Source of the DNA: JBKBIP01 sp046297495
GTDB taxonomy: Bacteria > Planctomycetota > Planctomycetia > Gemmatales > Gemmataceae
Assembly: GCA_046297495.1 (NCBI GenBank)
Contig: JBKBIP010000011.1
Coordinates: 1 to 64,000, forward strand
Length of the DNA: 64,000 bases
Direction of reading: 5' to 3'
The notes under the pieces were generated by a model. That model made no database searches and had not been told where the DNA came from. It worked only from the letters and a program-made list of their open reading frames with translations. The position numbers and the translations under genes are program-made. The stretch's first letter is position 1. Every line of letters begins with the position of its first letter. Shown here piece after piece: positions 1 to 7,689 of this stretch.

Positions 1-256
1 CTTCCTCTTCCGCCGCGTCCGCCGCTTGGTGGTGTTCCCCCTTGGCCATGATGGCTTGGGCTTTGTCCAGGTCGTCTTGATGGACCCAGACCTCGGCGGA
101 GACGCCGCTGAGATTGCCGAAGCCCACTTCCAGATAATCGCCGACGACCTTGCAGCGAATGCCTTCCTCCTTCAAGGCCTGCTCCAAGATGTGGGCCTGC
201 GTGGGGTTGAGACCGTGGGCCAAGCGGACGATGTCATCAGAATGTTCCGTGGTCAT
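1..256 (-). CDS. DUF2007-like small protein (3' end outside window)
   Basis: Partial: the reading frame starts at the ATG complementary to 254-256 and is still open at the window edge, giving 85 codons. An AAGGAGA ribosome site lies a few bases upstream of the start. The visible product begins MTTEHSDDIVRLAHGLNPTQ and continues with a pattern typical of DUF2007 (putative signal-transducing) proteins: a helix with paralogue-like wording 'ILEQALKEEGI', a 'CKVVGDYLEVGFG' strand and 'VWVHQDDLDKAQAIM'. Such domains are small ferredoxin-like folds of unknown role, often at the end of zinc-ribbon proteins. An Ala/Glu-rich stretch begins just before the edge. The family call rests on pattern recognition only. 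Confidence 0.7.
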   Translation of the reverse strand, partial: MTTEHSDDIVRLAHGLNPTQAHILEQALKEEGIRCKVVGDYLEVGFGNLSGVSAEVWVHQDDLDKAQAIMAKGEHHQAADAAEEE

Positions 257-323
257 GAAATTCTCTCCTTAGTTCGATGAGGCGCGGTTTTCGTTTGGCG
301 TTATTCCAAGATGCCGACCCTGT

Positions 324-340
324 GCGCGAACCGATGAATC
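324..340 (+). repeat. Half-site of the GCGCGAACCGATGAATC repeat
   Basis: GCGCGAACCGATGAATC stands in the spacer between the DUF2007-like gene and the ThuA-like gene. The same string recurs near 41045 and, reversed, at 46595-46611. Only one arm is present here, with no matching inverted copy nearby. Confidence 0.55.
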
Positions 341-499
341 TTATCCCCTACCATAGCGGCAAACCGCAGGCGCGTCGATTGGCGGCGCCTGGAAAAAAAT
401 GCGGGCGGCTCTTTTTTCCCGTTTCGCGGTCTGGCATAATCGTCAAGGATTCGGGACGTTCCCGATATGGTACGACATCCCACAAGGAGATTGACAATT

Positions 500-1384
500 A
501 TGGGGAAACACCTGGGCTGGGCGACCTGCTTGCTCTTGTTCGCCGGTGTCGCCGCCGCGGCGGACCAGGACAAGATTCGCGTGATTCTGATCGACGGTCA
601 GAACAACCACAACTGGCGGGCCACCACGCCGGTTCTCAAGGGCATTCTCGAAGATACCGGCCAATTCACGGTCGATGTCTCCTCCAATCTCAAGCCCGAC
701 GACAAACCCGGCATGATTGCGCCGACCGTGCCGTTTCCGCCGGACTTGAGCAAGTATGACGTGGTATTGAGCAACTACAACGGCGCTCCCTGGCCGGCAT
801 CGTTCAACCAGCAATTGGACGAGGCTCTCCAGAAGGGCAAAATTGGCTTGGTGATCGTTCACGCCGCCAATAATTCCTTTGGCGGCTGGAAAGAGTACAA
901 CCAGATGATCGGCATGGGTTGGCGGAACAAGAGCTACGGCGACCGTCTGATCCTCGATGACGATGGCAAGGAAGTGCGCATCCCCGCGGGGGAGGGGGAC
1001 AACTCCGGCCACCGCTACACCGGGCCATTCCAGGTCGTCATCCGCGACGCCGAACACCCGATCACCAAGGGGATGCCGCGCGAATGGATGCATGCTCGCG
1101 ATGAGCTGTACGACAACATGCGCGGCCCCATTCAAAACGTCCATCTGTTGGCGACGGCCTATTCCAAGGGAACCAAGGCCCACGAGCCGATGATTTGGAC
1201 CGTTTCCTACGGCAAGGGGCGCGTCTTCCACACGCCGATGGGGCATGATGTCAATGCCATGAAGTGCATCGGTTTCGCCGGCACCCTGCAGCGCGGCACC
1301 GAATGGGCGGCCACCGGCACCGTCACCTTGCCGCTCCCCAAGAATTTCCCGACGGCGGACAAGGAGAGCGTGGCCAAGGAATAG
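500..1384 (+). CDS. Secreted ThuA-like domain protein
   Basis: 294 residues. The ATG at 500 is preferred over an in-frame ATG at 467 because AAGGAGA (484-490) lies just upstream and the protein then opens with a clean Sec signal peptide (residues 1-21, cleavage near AAA-ADQ). The mature part is a class I glutamine amidotransferase-like ThuA fold: strand 'IRVILIDGQNNHNW', 'YDVVLSNYNG', 'GLVIVHAANNSFGGW', and the C-terminal 'GKGRVFHTPMGHD', which is characteristic of ThuA. ThuA proteins are linked to trehalose or sugar-derivative use, and exported copies are abundant in planctomycetes, where the substrate is unknown. It appears to stand alone and is followed by a strong hairpin terminator. Confidence 0.88.
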   Translation: MGKHLGWATCLLLFAGVAAAADQDKIRVILIDGQNNHNWRATTPVLKGILEDTGQFTVDVSSNLKPDDKPGMIAPTVPFPPDLSKYDVVLSNYNGAPWPASFNQQLDEALQKGKIGLVIVHAANNSFGGWKEYNQMIGMGWRNKSYGDRLILDDDGKEVRIPAGEGDNSGHRYTGPFQVVIRDAEHPITKGMPREWMHARDELYDNMRGPIQNVHLLATAYSKGTKAHEPMIWTVSYGKGRVFHTPMGHDVNAMKCIGFAGTLQRGTEWAATGTVTLPLPKNFPTADKESVAKE

Positions 1385-1412
1385 ATCGGAAAACGTCGTT
1401 AGCAAATCCTAG

Positions 1413-1445
1413 GAGCACGCCGCGCCACGCTCGCGCGGCGTGCTC
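1413..1445 (+). terminator. Hairpin terminator after the ThuA-like gene
   Basis: Perfect 13-bp inverted repeat, GAGCACGCCGCGC (1413-1425) and its complement (1433-1445), with a 7-base loop, 28 bases after the stop codon. There is no strong T-run, only 'TATTAG' downstream, so factor-independence is uncertain. Confidence 0.65.
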
Positions 1446-1493
1446 GGTATTAGAGGTTGTTTGGATATTTTTTCACGTGGAAAATGGCGAACG

Positions 1494-1522
1494 GGGGGCG
1501 TTACGGGGGGGCTAACGCCCCC
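1494..1522. repeat. G-rich inverted repeat
   Basis: GGGGGCGTTA (1494-1503) and its exact complement (1513-1522) enclose a G-rich 9-base loop. It resembles the second hairpin of the 47-base element at 1598-1644 (the core words GCGTTA and TAACGC) and is probably a diverged relative. The rest of 1446-1597 shows no gene. Confidence 0.5.
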
Positions 1523-1597
1523 TGCTCGCCGGTAACATATTACAAACAGATTCTTACTCCCGCCAAGAAGCACCCCACACACCGAATCTGTCGGATC

Positions 1598-1644
1598 AGC
1601 CCCGTAAGGGGCGATAGTTCATAGCCAGGGGCGTTAGCCCCTGG
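1598..1644. repeat. 47-base double-hairpin intergenic repeat, copy 1
   Basis: Two adjacent small hairpins: CCCC-GTAA-GGGG, then CCAGGGGC-GTTA-GCCCCTGG (1625-1644, a perfect 8-bp stem with a tetraloop). A second copy at 7576-7622 matches 44 of 47 bases, and a truncated copy is at 60499-60520. The organisation resembles REP-type palindromic elements. Confidence 0.75.
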
Positions 1645-1747
1645 AAGTCTTTGCGCGCTTCGGTCGATCTAGTCACCGTGTTGCAATCTCGGTATGCTAA
1701 AAACAGTGGGAGAAGGAAGGAACTGTGAAAGCCGAGGGAACGGTCTG

Positions 1748-2410
1748 GTGAGCAAATCCGTGGTTTCCGATAGGGTCGTGATGATTCATCATCCCTTTCC
1801 ATCCGATACGGATGAGGCGCCGAACGAGGAAATGCTCCAGAATCCGCTGGAAGCGTTGGAAGATAGGGTGCGGCGTTTGGAAGATGCCGTGGCTTCGGTG
1901 CAGGATACGCACGCCCTGGAAGAGCGCGTCGTGGCGCGCGTGGCGGCGCGCGTGGCGCGGTCGGTGGCGGTGGTGACGCCAGACAGCCAGCCGCTCGATG
2001 CCGTGGTCGAGGCTGGACGACACTTACTCCCCTTGGCCCTGGAATCGGCCCGCATTCAGGTTCAGACGATAGAAACGCCACCCCAGCCAGCCCCCGCGCC
2101 ACGTCCGGCCAGAGGTATCTGGTCCTGGTTGCCGTTGGAGATGCTCCGGGAAATGCAAGCGATCCTTCGCATGTTCGTCGATCCGCACTATCGCCTGTCC
2201 TGGTACGCGCGGCTCATTCCGCTGGTGCTGGTCGTCGCCATCTTGACCTCCTCGTTCTGGGTGCCGTTCACTTCCATCCCGATCTTCGGCACGCTCTGGG
2301 ACAAAACGATTAACCTGGTATTGGCGTTCTTCCTCTTTAAGATTCTCATGCACGAGGCCCGCCGCTATCGGGAAACGTTTCCCACCTTGGCAGCCCGGGC
2401 ACGGCGTTGA
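1748..2410 (+). CDS. Hypothetical protein with coiled coil and C-terminal membrane segments
   Basis: Not a family I recognise. The frame is open from an ATG at 1694, but that start has no ribosome site. The GTG at 1748 has GAGGG about nine bases upstream, and an ATG at 1781 is a third option. The product (about 220 residues) has an acidic heptad-like region 'LEALEDRVRRLEDAV', an Arg/Ala/Val-rich stretch and a Pro/Ala linker. It ends with hydrophobic segments 'LIPLVLVVAILTSSFW' and 'TINLVLAFFLFKIL' and a basic tail, which suggests a bitopic or hairpin inner-membrane protein with a cytoplasmic coiled coil. It lies just upstream of pdxJ on the same strand. Confidence 0.65.
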   Translation: MSKSVVSDRVVMIHHPFPSDTDEAPNEEMLQNPLEALEDRVRRLEDAVASVQDTHALEERVVARVAARVARSVAVVTPDSQPLDAVVEAGRHLLPLALESARIQVQTIETPPQPAPAPRPARGIWSWLPLEMLREMQAILRMFVDPHYRLSWYARLIPLVLVVAILTSSFWVPFTSIPIFGTLWDKTINLVLAFFLFKILMHEARRYRETFPTLAARARR

Positions 2411-2493
2411 CCATCGTAATTCATCGTTTCCCGCGCGCGACCTCCCACGTAAAACGCGGTGCATTTTTACTTATGAGAAAGGAATCCGTTCCG

Positions 2494-3222
2494 ATGGTGC
2501 GATTGGGTGTCAACATTGATCATGTGGCCACGGTTCGGCAGGCGCGGCGGGCGGTGGAACCGGACCCGGCGGCGGCGGCCGTGCTGGCGCTATTGGGCGG
2601 GGCGGACGGCATCACCATCCATCTCCGCGAAGACCGCCGGCACATCCAAGACCGCGACGTCCGTTTGCTCCGCCAACTGGTCACTCACGGGCTGAACCTG
2701 GAAATGGCCGCCGTGGATGAAATCACGGCCCTCGCCTGTGAGATCCGCCCCGACCAAGCCACGCTGGTTCCCGAGCGCCGCGAGGAACTGACCACCGAAG
2801 GGGGCCTGGATGTGGTGGCCCATCAAGCGGTGGTCCATCGCTGCGTCGAGCGCTTGAAAGCCGTCGGCATCGAAGTGGTGCTGTTCGTCGATCCGGACAT
2901 TCGCCAGATTGAGACCGCCAAGCTGATCGGCGCCAAAGCTGTGGAGATTCAGACCGCCAACTATTCCGAGGCCCGCACGCCAGTGGATCGGGACAACGAA
3001 TTGTCGGAATTGCGGTCGGCCACGGAATTCGCCCGAGAACAAGGGCTGCACGTTCACATGGGGCACGGTCTGACCTACACCAACGTCCAAGCCGTGGTCG
3101 CCATTGCCGGCGTGGAAGAATTGAACATCGGCCATAGCATCGTGTCGCGGGCCGTGCTCGTCGGCATGGAACGCGCCGTCCGCGAGATGAAAGACGCCAT
3201 CCGCGCCCCCCTCCGCAAGTAG
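2494..3222 (+). CDS. pdxJ: Pyridoxine 5'-phosphate synthase
   Basis: 242 residues, the usual PdxJ length. PdxJ condenses 1-deoxyxylulose 5-phosphate with 3-amino-2-oxopropyl phosphate to give pyridoxine 5'-phosphate, the last ring-forming step of DXP-dependent vitamin B6 synthesis in the cytoplasm. The N-terminus MVRLGVNIDHVATVRQAR is the family hallmark. 'GADGITIHLREDRRHIQDRD', 'LNLEMA', 'EVVLFVDPD', 'VHMGHGLTY' and the C-terminal 'EELNIGHSIVSRAV' also fit. The ATG at 2494 is chosen because homology begins exactly there and AGAAAGGA lies upstream; in-frame starts at 2407 and 2473 would add an unrelated leader. Confidence 0.96.
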   Translation: MVRLGVNIDHVATVRQARRAVEPDPAAAAVLALLGGADGITIHLREDRRHIQDRDVRLLRQLVTHGLNLEMAAVDEITALACEIRPDQATLVPERREELTTEGGLDVVAHQAVVHRCVERLKAVGIEVVLFVDPDIRQIETAKLIGAKAVEIQTANYSEARTPVDRDNELSELRSATEFAREQGLHVHMGHGLTYTNVQAVVAIAGVEELNIGHSIVSRAVLVGMERAVREMKDAIRAPLRK

Positions 3223-3341
3223 CGCACGCCGGTCGGAAAGGTGCTGTCAACGTTTATCTCAGAAATCTAGTGGTTTTTCGCTTGCCCATCGCGCAAAATA
3301 AACAAGCCCCAAGGTGATCCCGCCCAGGTGGAGATGACCGC

Positions 3342-6083
3342 ATGAGGTTAAAATATGGGCTTGTGGCCGTGGGAATCGGTGTCGGCGTGCTGATGGGGGG
3401 CGTCTTGTTTCACGCGCGTTGGTTTCCAGCCAATGGCGCGGACGAGACGCCGGCCCGACCCGCCGCCGCGCCGGGCGCCGCGCTGGCAGCGGCGCGGCAC
3501 TTCGACAGCCATATCGCTCCCTTGTTGGCGCGGCATTGCTGGGAGTGCCACGGCGCAAAGGTGAGGAAAGGGCGGTTGGATCTGTCCCGAAAAGAAACGG
3601 CGTTGGCTGGCGGCAAAAGCGGCAAGGCCATCGTCCCCGCAAACCGGGCGGAAAGCCTGCTGTGGCAGTACGTCGAAACCAACGAGATGCCGCCGAAGGA
3701 GCGTCCCCCTTTATCGGATCGGGAAAAACAGCTGCTGCGCGAGTGGATTGACGCCGGCGCGATTTGGTCCAGCGGCGCGGCGAACCCGTTGGCCTTCACC
3801 GATGAACGCATCGAACCGCATCAAGAATTTCTCGTTGCCGACGCCGTTCGTGATCCGGGGCCGATCCTGTTGCGGCGGCTCACCGTGTCGGAGTACGTCG
3901 AAACCGTGCGAAGCGCCGTCGGTGTCGATGTGGAGCGCGAGGCCCGCCGCCTCTTACCCCCCGACCTGCGGGCCGACGGTTTCAGCAACACCGCCTACAA
4001 CCTCACCATCGACCTGGGCAACGTGGAAGCCTACGCCCAGCTCGCGGAGATCATCGTCGGGCGGATGGACATGAGGGCCTTCGCATCGCGGTTCACCGAC
4101 TCCCAGGAGCTTTCAGACGCCAACCGCCGCGCGCTGATTGCCGGGATGGGCAAATGGCTGCTGCGCGGGCCGCTCCAGGAACAGGAGATCACCACCTTTC
4201 TCGGCGTGTCATCCGCCGTCATCCAGGAAGGGGGCGATTTCACCGAGGTGGTCCGTTACCTGGCGCAGGCGATGTTGCAATCGCCGCGTTTTCTCTATCG
4301 CATCGAAGACCATCGTGGCGATGGCAGGCCGCGTCGAGTCAGTGATTATGAACTAGCATCGCGGATCAGTTACATTCTCTGGGGTGGGCCGCCGGATCAG
4401 GAATTGCTGCGTGCCGCCGATGCCGGCGAACTATCGGATCAGCGCCGGCTTCAGGCCCAAGTCGAGCGGATGCTGCGGGACCCGCGCGCCGTGGAACGCT
4501 CGGCCCAATTCATCGAAGAGTGGCTGCATCTCGATCAATTGGCCCATCTCCGCCCCAATCCGAAACGCTTTCCGCGCTGGAACGAGCACCTGGCGGCGGA
4601 CATGCGCGCTGAAACGCTGGCGTTTTTCCAGTACGTCGTCTGGGAGCAAAAGCGGCCGCTGGCGGACCTCCTGAACGCTCAAGTCGCCTTCGCCACCCCC
4701 CGCTTGGCGGAGCACTACGGCCTGGATCGTCGTCTTGCCGTCGCTGGGCCGAATGGCCGACTCCCAGCCCGCTTCACGACGCGCGTGACCAGCGATTTGC
4801 AAGCGCTGTACACGTTTGCAGAGGGGAGCGGCGATACGATCCGCGATCTTTCCGGGGCCGGCGCGGCGCTCGATCTCAAGATCGCCCATCCCTCGGCTGT
4901 CCGTTGGAGCGACAATGGCTTGACGGTCCATGCGCCGACCCGCATCGCCACCGCCGGACCACCTCGGCGACTGACCGCCGCCATCCGCGCAGCGCAAGCC
5001 GTCACCCTGGAAGCCTGGATCACGCCGGCGGACACTCAGCAAAACGGCCCCGCTCGCCTTCTCACTTTGTCATCGGGAACGAGCCAGCGCAACTTCACGC
5101 TGGGACAAGAGGGGGACAAGTACGAAGTCCGGTTCCGCACCCGCCGCACCAGCGCCAACGGTCAGCCCAGCGTGGACAGCCCCCGTCGCGCGGTCGAGAC
5201 GCGGCCCACGCATGTCGTTTACACCCGCGACGCGGCCGGCAAGGCGAAGCTCTACATCGACGGCCAGGAAAAAGGGGCCCGCGACATCCCCGGCGAGCTG
5301 TCGAATTGGGATGATCGGCACCTGCTGATGCTGGCCAATGAATCGACGACCGACCGCCCCTGGCGCGGCGTGTTTCATCTGGTCGCGGTTTACAGCCGGG
5401 CGCTGACCCCGGCTGAAGTCCGTCGCCATCATGCCGCCGGTTGGCCCCAGGATCAGGGCCTGGCACGCTACGATGTCTCCAGCGTGCCCGGTCGCGGCGG
5501 CCTGCTGACACAAGGCAGCGTCTTGACGGTGGGCGGCGACGAGGCGTCGATGGTCGCGCGCGGCCTGTTCGTCCTGCATGACATCCTCTCCAGCAAGGTC
5601 GAGGACCCGCCGCCGTGCGTCGATACCACTCCCGTCCCCACCCAACCGGGATTGACGCAACGGAGCATCGCCCTGACACGGCTGGCCGACCGGGCCTGCG
5701 CCGGTTGTCATGGCAAGTTCGAGCCGTTGGCTTTTGGCCTCGAAAAATTCGACGGCATCGGCGCGTACCATGACCAGGACGAGCACGGCAACCGCTTGCG
5801 CGACGACGGCGAGATACTCTTCCCAGGCAGCGATAAGCCGGTGGCCTACCGCTCCTCGGCGGAGCTGATGGATTTGCTGGCCGCCAGCGCCCGCGTCCGG
5901 GAAACCTTCACGTTGAAGGTCACGCAATTCGCGCTGGGCCGGCCGCTGGTCAAGACCGATGCTCCCTTCCTCAAAGAGATTCACCAAGCGGCTCAAGAGG
6001 GGGGCGGAACCTATGCCAGCCTGATTACCGCCATCGTCTTGAGCGACTTGGTGCGCAAGACTCGAACGGAGAAAACCCCATGA
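3342..6083 (+). CDS. PSCyt1/DUF1592-family protein with an inserted LamG domain
   Basis: 913 residues, exported: one N-terminal hydrophobic anchor (residues 5-23). A planctomycete cytochrome C (PSCyt1) domain follows, with the haem-type motif C66-W-E-C69-H70. Then come DUF1587 (about 176-240), DUF1595/DUF1592 (about 270-470, 'SRISYILWGGPPD'), DUF1588 (about 707-800, 'YDVSSVPGRGGLLTQGSVLT' with a second CAGCH at about 786) and DUF1585 (about 840-910). Between DUF1592 and DUF1588, residues about 480-700 form a LamG/concanavalin-like lectin module ('LYTFAEGSGDTIRDLSG' to 'AVYSRALTPAEVRRHHAAG'). The family is thought to be a secreted or periplasmic electron-transfer/degradation protein of unknown substrate. 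The stop overlaps the start of the DUF1552 gene by 4 bases (ATGA), so the two are translationally coupled. Confidence 0.88.
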   Translation: MRLKYGLVAVGIGVGVLMGGVLFHARWFPANGADETPARPAAAPGAALAAARHFDSHIAPLLARHCWECHGAKVRKGRLDLSRKETALAGGKSGKAIVPANRAESLLWQYVETNEMPPKERPPLSDREKQLLREWIDAGAIWSSGAANPLAFTDERIEPHQEFLVADAVRDPGPILLRRLTVSEYVETVRSAVGVDVEREARRLLPPDLRADGFSNTAYNLTIDLGNVEAYAQLAEIIVGRMDMRAFASRFTDSQELSDANRRALIAGMGKWLLRGPLQEQEITTFLGVSSAVIQEGGDFTEVVRYLAQAMLQSPRFLYRIEDHRGDGRPRRVSDYELASRISYILWGGPPDQELLRAADAGELSDQRRLQAQVERMLRDPRAVERSAQFIEEWLHLDQLAHLRPNPKRFPRWNEHLAADMRAETLAFFQYVVWEQKRPLADLLNAQVAFATPRLAEHYGLDRRLAVAGPNGRLPARFTTRVTSDLQALYTFAEGSGDTIRDLSGAGAALDLKIAHPSAVRWSDNGLTVHAPTRIATAGPPRRLTAAIRAAQAVTLEAWITPADTQQNGPARLLTLSSGTSQRNFTLGQEGDKYEVRFRTRRTSANGQPSVDSPRRAVETRPTHVVYTRDAAGKAKLYIDGQEKGARDIPGELSNWDDRHLLMLANESTTDRPWRGVFHLVAVYSRALTPAEVRRHHAAGWPQDQGLARYDVSSVPGRGGLLTQGSVLTVGGDEASMVARGLFVLHDILSSKVEDPPPCVDTTPVPTQPGLTQRSIALTRLADRACAGCHGKFEPLAFGLEKFDGIGAYHDQDEHGNRLRDDGEILFPGSDKPVAYRSSAELMDLLAASARVRETFTLKVTQFALGRPLVKTDAPFLKEIHQAAQEGGGTYASLITAIVLSDLVRKTRTEKTP

Positions 6084-7504
6084 ACCACACACCCATCGAC
6101 CGGCGGACCCTGCTTAAAGGTCTGGGAACTGTCACCATTGGCTTGCCGTTCCTGGAGGAGATGCTCGCGGCGACGGCGGCGGCGCCACCTCAAGCGGGCG
6201 TGCCGATGCGGGCGTTCAACATCTTCTTCGGCCTGGGCATCCCGGCGCCGCTGCAAACCGAAGGCTTTCGCGGCGTCCTCGAACCGCTCCAGCCGCTCCG
6301 CGACAAGCTCCTCATCCTGCGTCAGGTGGATCAGATTCGCGGCGACCGGCCCGGCGTCAACGCGCACTATGATGGTTCCGCCGCCGCCTTCACGGCGGAG
6401 CCACCCGACGGCACCGCTCGCACCGGCGGTCCGACCATCGACCAGGTGATTCGCTCGGCCTATTATCCCGATGGACTACCCGCGGACATGGTTCCCACCC
6501 TGATCGCCGGCACCTTTTTCCGCCGTGATCGTGTCACCCGGCATTCCAAGAGCTTCAACCGCGATGGCACCGTCGCGGCGACGATGCAAGAGACCCCCCG
6601 CGACCTCTTCACGCGCCTCTTCGGTTCCACCGCTCAGTTGGACGACCCACGCGGCCAACGACTGAAGCGCAGTGTCCTGGATGCCGTGTTGGAACAATCC
6701 CGGTTCTACACGGGCAGCAACTCGCCCCTGGGCGCGGCGTCCAAGGCGCGACTCACCGACCATCTGGATCGTATCCGTGAATATGAGCAGCGCGCGTTCG
6801 GGATGGACGAAGAGGTTGTTCGCCGCCGCCAACCCGCCATGCCCAAACCCTCGCTCCTGCCGCACGGCGGCGAAGCCGACCCCGGCGGTGAAGGCATTGA
6901 CATCACCCTCGCTGAGCTTACCGCGGAATGGCGCTTGATGGCCGACCTCTACGCCCTGGCGATTCAAACCGATCGCGTCCGCTTTGGCTCGCTCACTTTC
7001 CTGGCGGCGGGGGAACGCATTCGCCTGAAAGGCCAGTATGAGTACGGCGGGCGGACCCTCTTCCACTTCGACGACGCCGCCCAGCACAACCGTTCCGGCG
7101 CTGGCGGGTGCAGCCATGAATGGTGGCATAAATTCAACGAATCGAAGCCCAATGAGCAACTGCGTGCCCATGCCCACATGAAGATGCGCGAAGTGGCCTA
7201 CTTCCTGGCGCGGCTCGATGGCCCCGAAGCGCGGGAGGCGAACGGCAAAACGATTCTCGACAACACCCTGTTCACCATCTCCACCGAATCGGGGGATGGG
7301 CGTCATAATGATGTCAAGCGGGAACTGTCTGGCGTCTTTCACGCCATCACCAGCGCCAACGGCCGCTTCAAGACCGGGCAAATCCTGGATGTCAGAGCCG
7401 AGGGGCTGGATGTTTACAACACCATGCTGGCTGCCCTGAACGTTCCCGACCGACTCGGCCCCCCCGACCGTCCGATGAAAGCCGTGGACGCCATCCGAGC
7501 TTAG
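6080..7504 (+). CDS. DUF1552 domain protein with Tat-type leader
   Basis: 474 residues. The start overlaps the preceding DUF1592 stop by 4 bases. The N-terminus 'IDRRTLLKGLGTVTIGLPFLEEML' has a twin-arginine RRxxLK motif followed by a hydrophobic stretch, which suggests export in a folded state. The body matches DUF1552 proteins: 'AFNIFFGLGIPAPLQTEGF', 'HYDGSAAAFTAEPP', 'GGPTIDQVI', 'SRFYTGSNSPLGAASKARL', 'YGGRTLFHFDDAAQHNRSG', 'SESGDGRHNDVKRELSG'. DUF1552 is related to DUF1501 sulfatase-like proteins and is almost always encoded next to a DUF1592 partner in planctomycetes, so the two products probably act together outside the cytoplasm. The biochemical role is unknown. Confidence 0.88.
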   Translation: MNHTPIDRRTLLKGLGTVTIGLPFLEEMLAATAAAPPQAGVPMRAFNIFFGLGIPAPLQTEGFRGVLEPLQPLRDKLLILRQVDQIRGDRPGVNAHYDGSAAAFTAEPPDGTARTGGPTIDQVIRSAYYPDGLPADMVPTLIAGTFFRRDRVTRHSKSFNRDGTVAATMQETPRDLFTRLFGSTAQLDDPRGQRLKRSVLDAVLEQSRFYTGSNSPLGAASKARLTDHLDRIREYEQRAFGMDEEVVRRRQPAMPKPSLLPHGGEADPGGEGIDITLAELTAEWRLMADLYALAIQTDRVRFGSLTFLAAGERIRLKGQYEYGGRTLFHFDDAAQHNRSGAGGCSHEWWHKFNESKPNEQLRAHAHMKMREVAYFLARLDGPEAREANGKTILDNTLFTISTESGDGRHNDVKRELSGVFHAITSANGRFKTGQILDVRAEGLDVYNTMLAALNVPDRLGPPDRPMKAVDAIRA

Positions 7505-7575
7505 CCCGTTATCCAGGTCAAAACGTGAATGTTGTTCACGGTTTGGTATAGGTTCTGGTTCAGGAAAGGTTCCAT

Positions 7576-7622
7576 AGCCCCGTAAGGGGCGACCGTTCAT
7601 AGCCAGGGGCATTAGCCCCTGG
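7576..7622. repeat. 47-base double-hairpin intergenic repeat, copy 2
   Basis: Same architecture as 1598-1644 (44 of 47 identical): CCCC-GTAA-GGGG, then CCAGGGGC-ATTA-GCCCCTGG at 7603-7622. It lies between the convergent DUF1552 and beta-propeller genes. A degenerate partial unit ('TTAGCCCCGAAGGAGCGACAGG') follows near 7645. Confidence 0.75.
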
Positions 7623-7689
7623 CACGAAGGCCCCCGCCCATCCATTAGCCCCGAAGGAGCGACAGGCCTCCGCAGCTCTCTCCGTGGCG

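Noticed and set aside
443..1405. Minus-strand ORF of 320 codons overlapping the ThuA-like gene
   Set aside because: It mirrors the real gene in a GC-rich frame; its product has no recognisable family blocks and no ribosome site, while the plus strand has a signal peptide and ThuA motifs.
5070..6092. Minus-strand ORF of 340 codons
   Set aside because: Fully inside the DUF1592 gene, low in hydrophobic core patterns and rich in Gly/Arg/Val typical of shadow frames.
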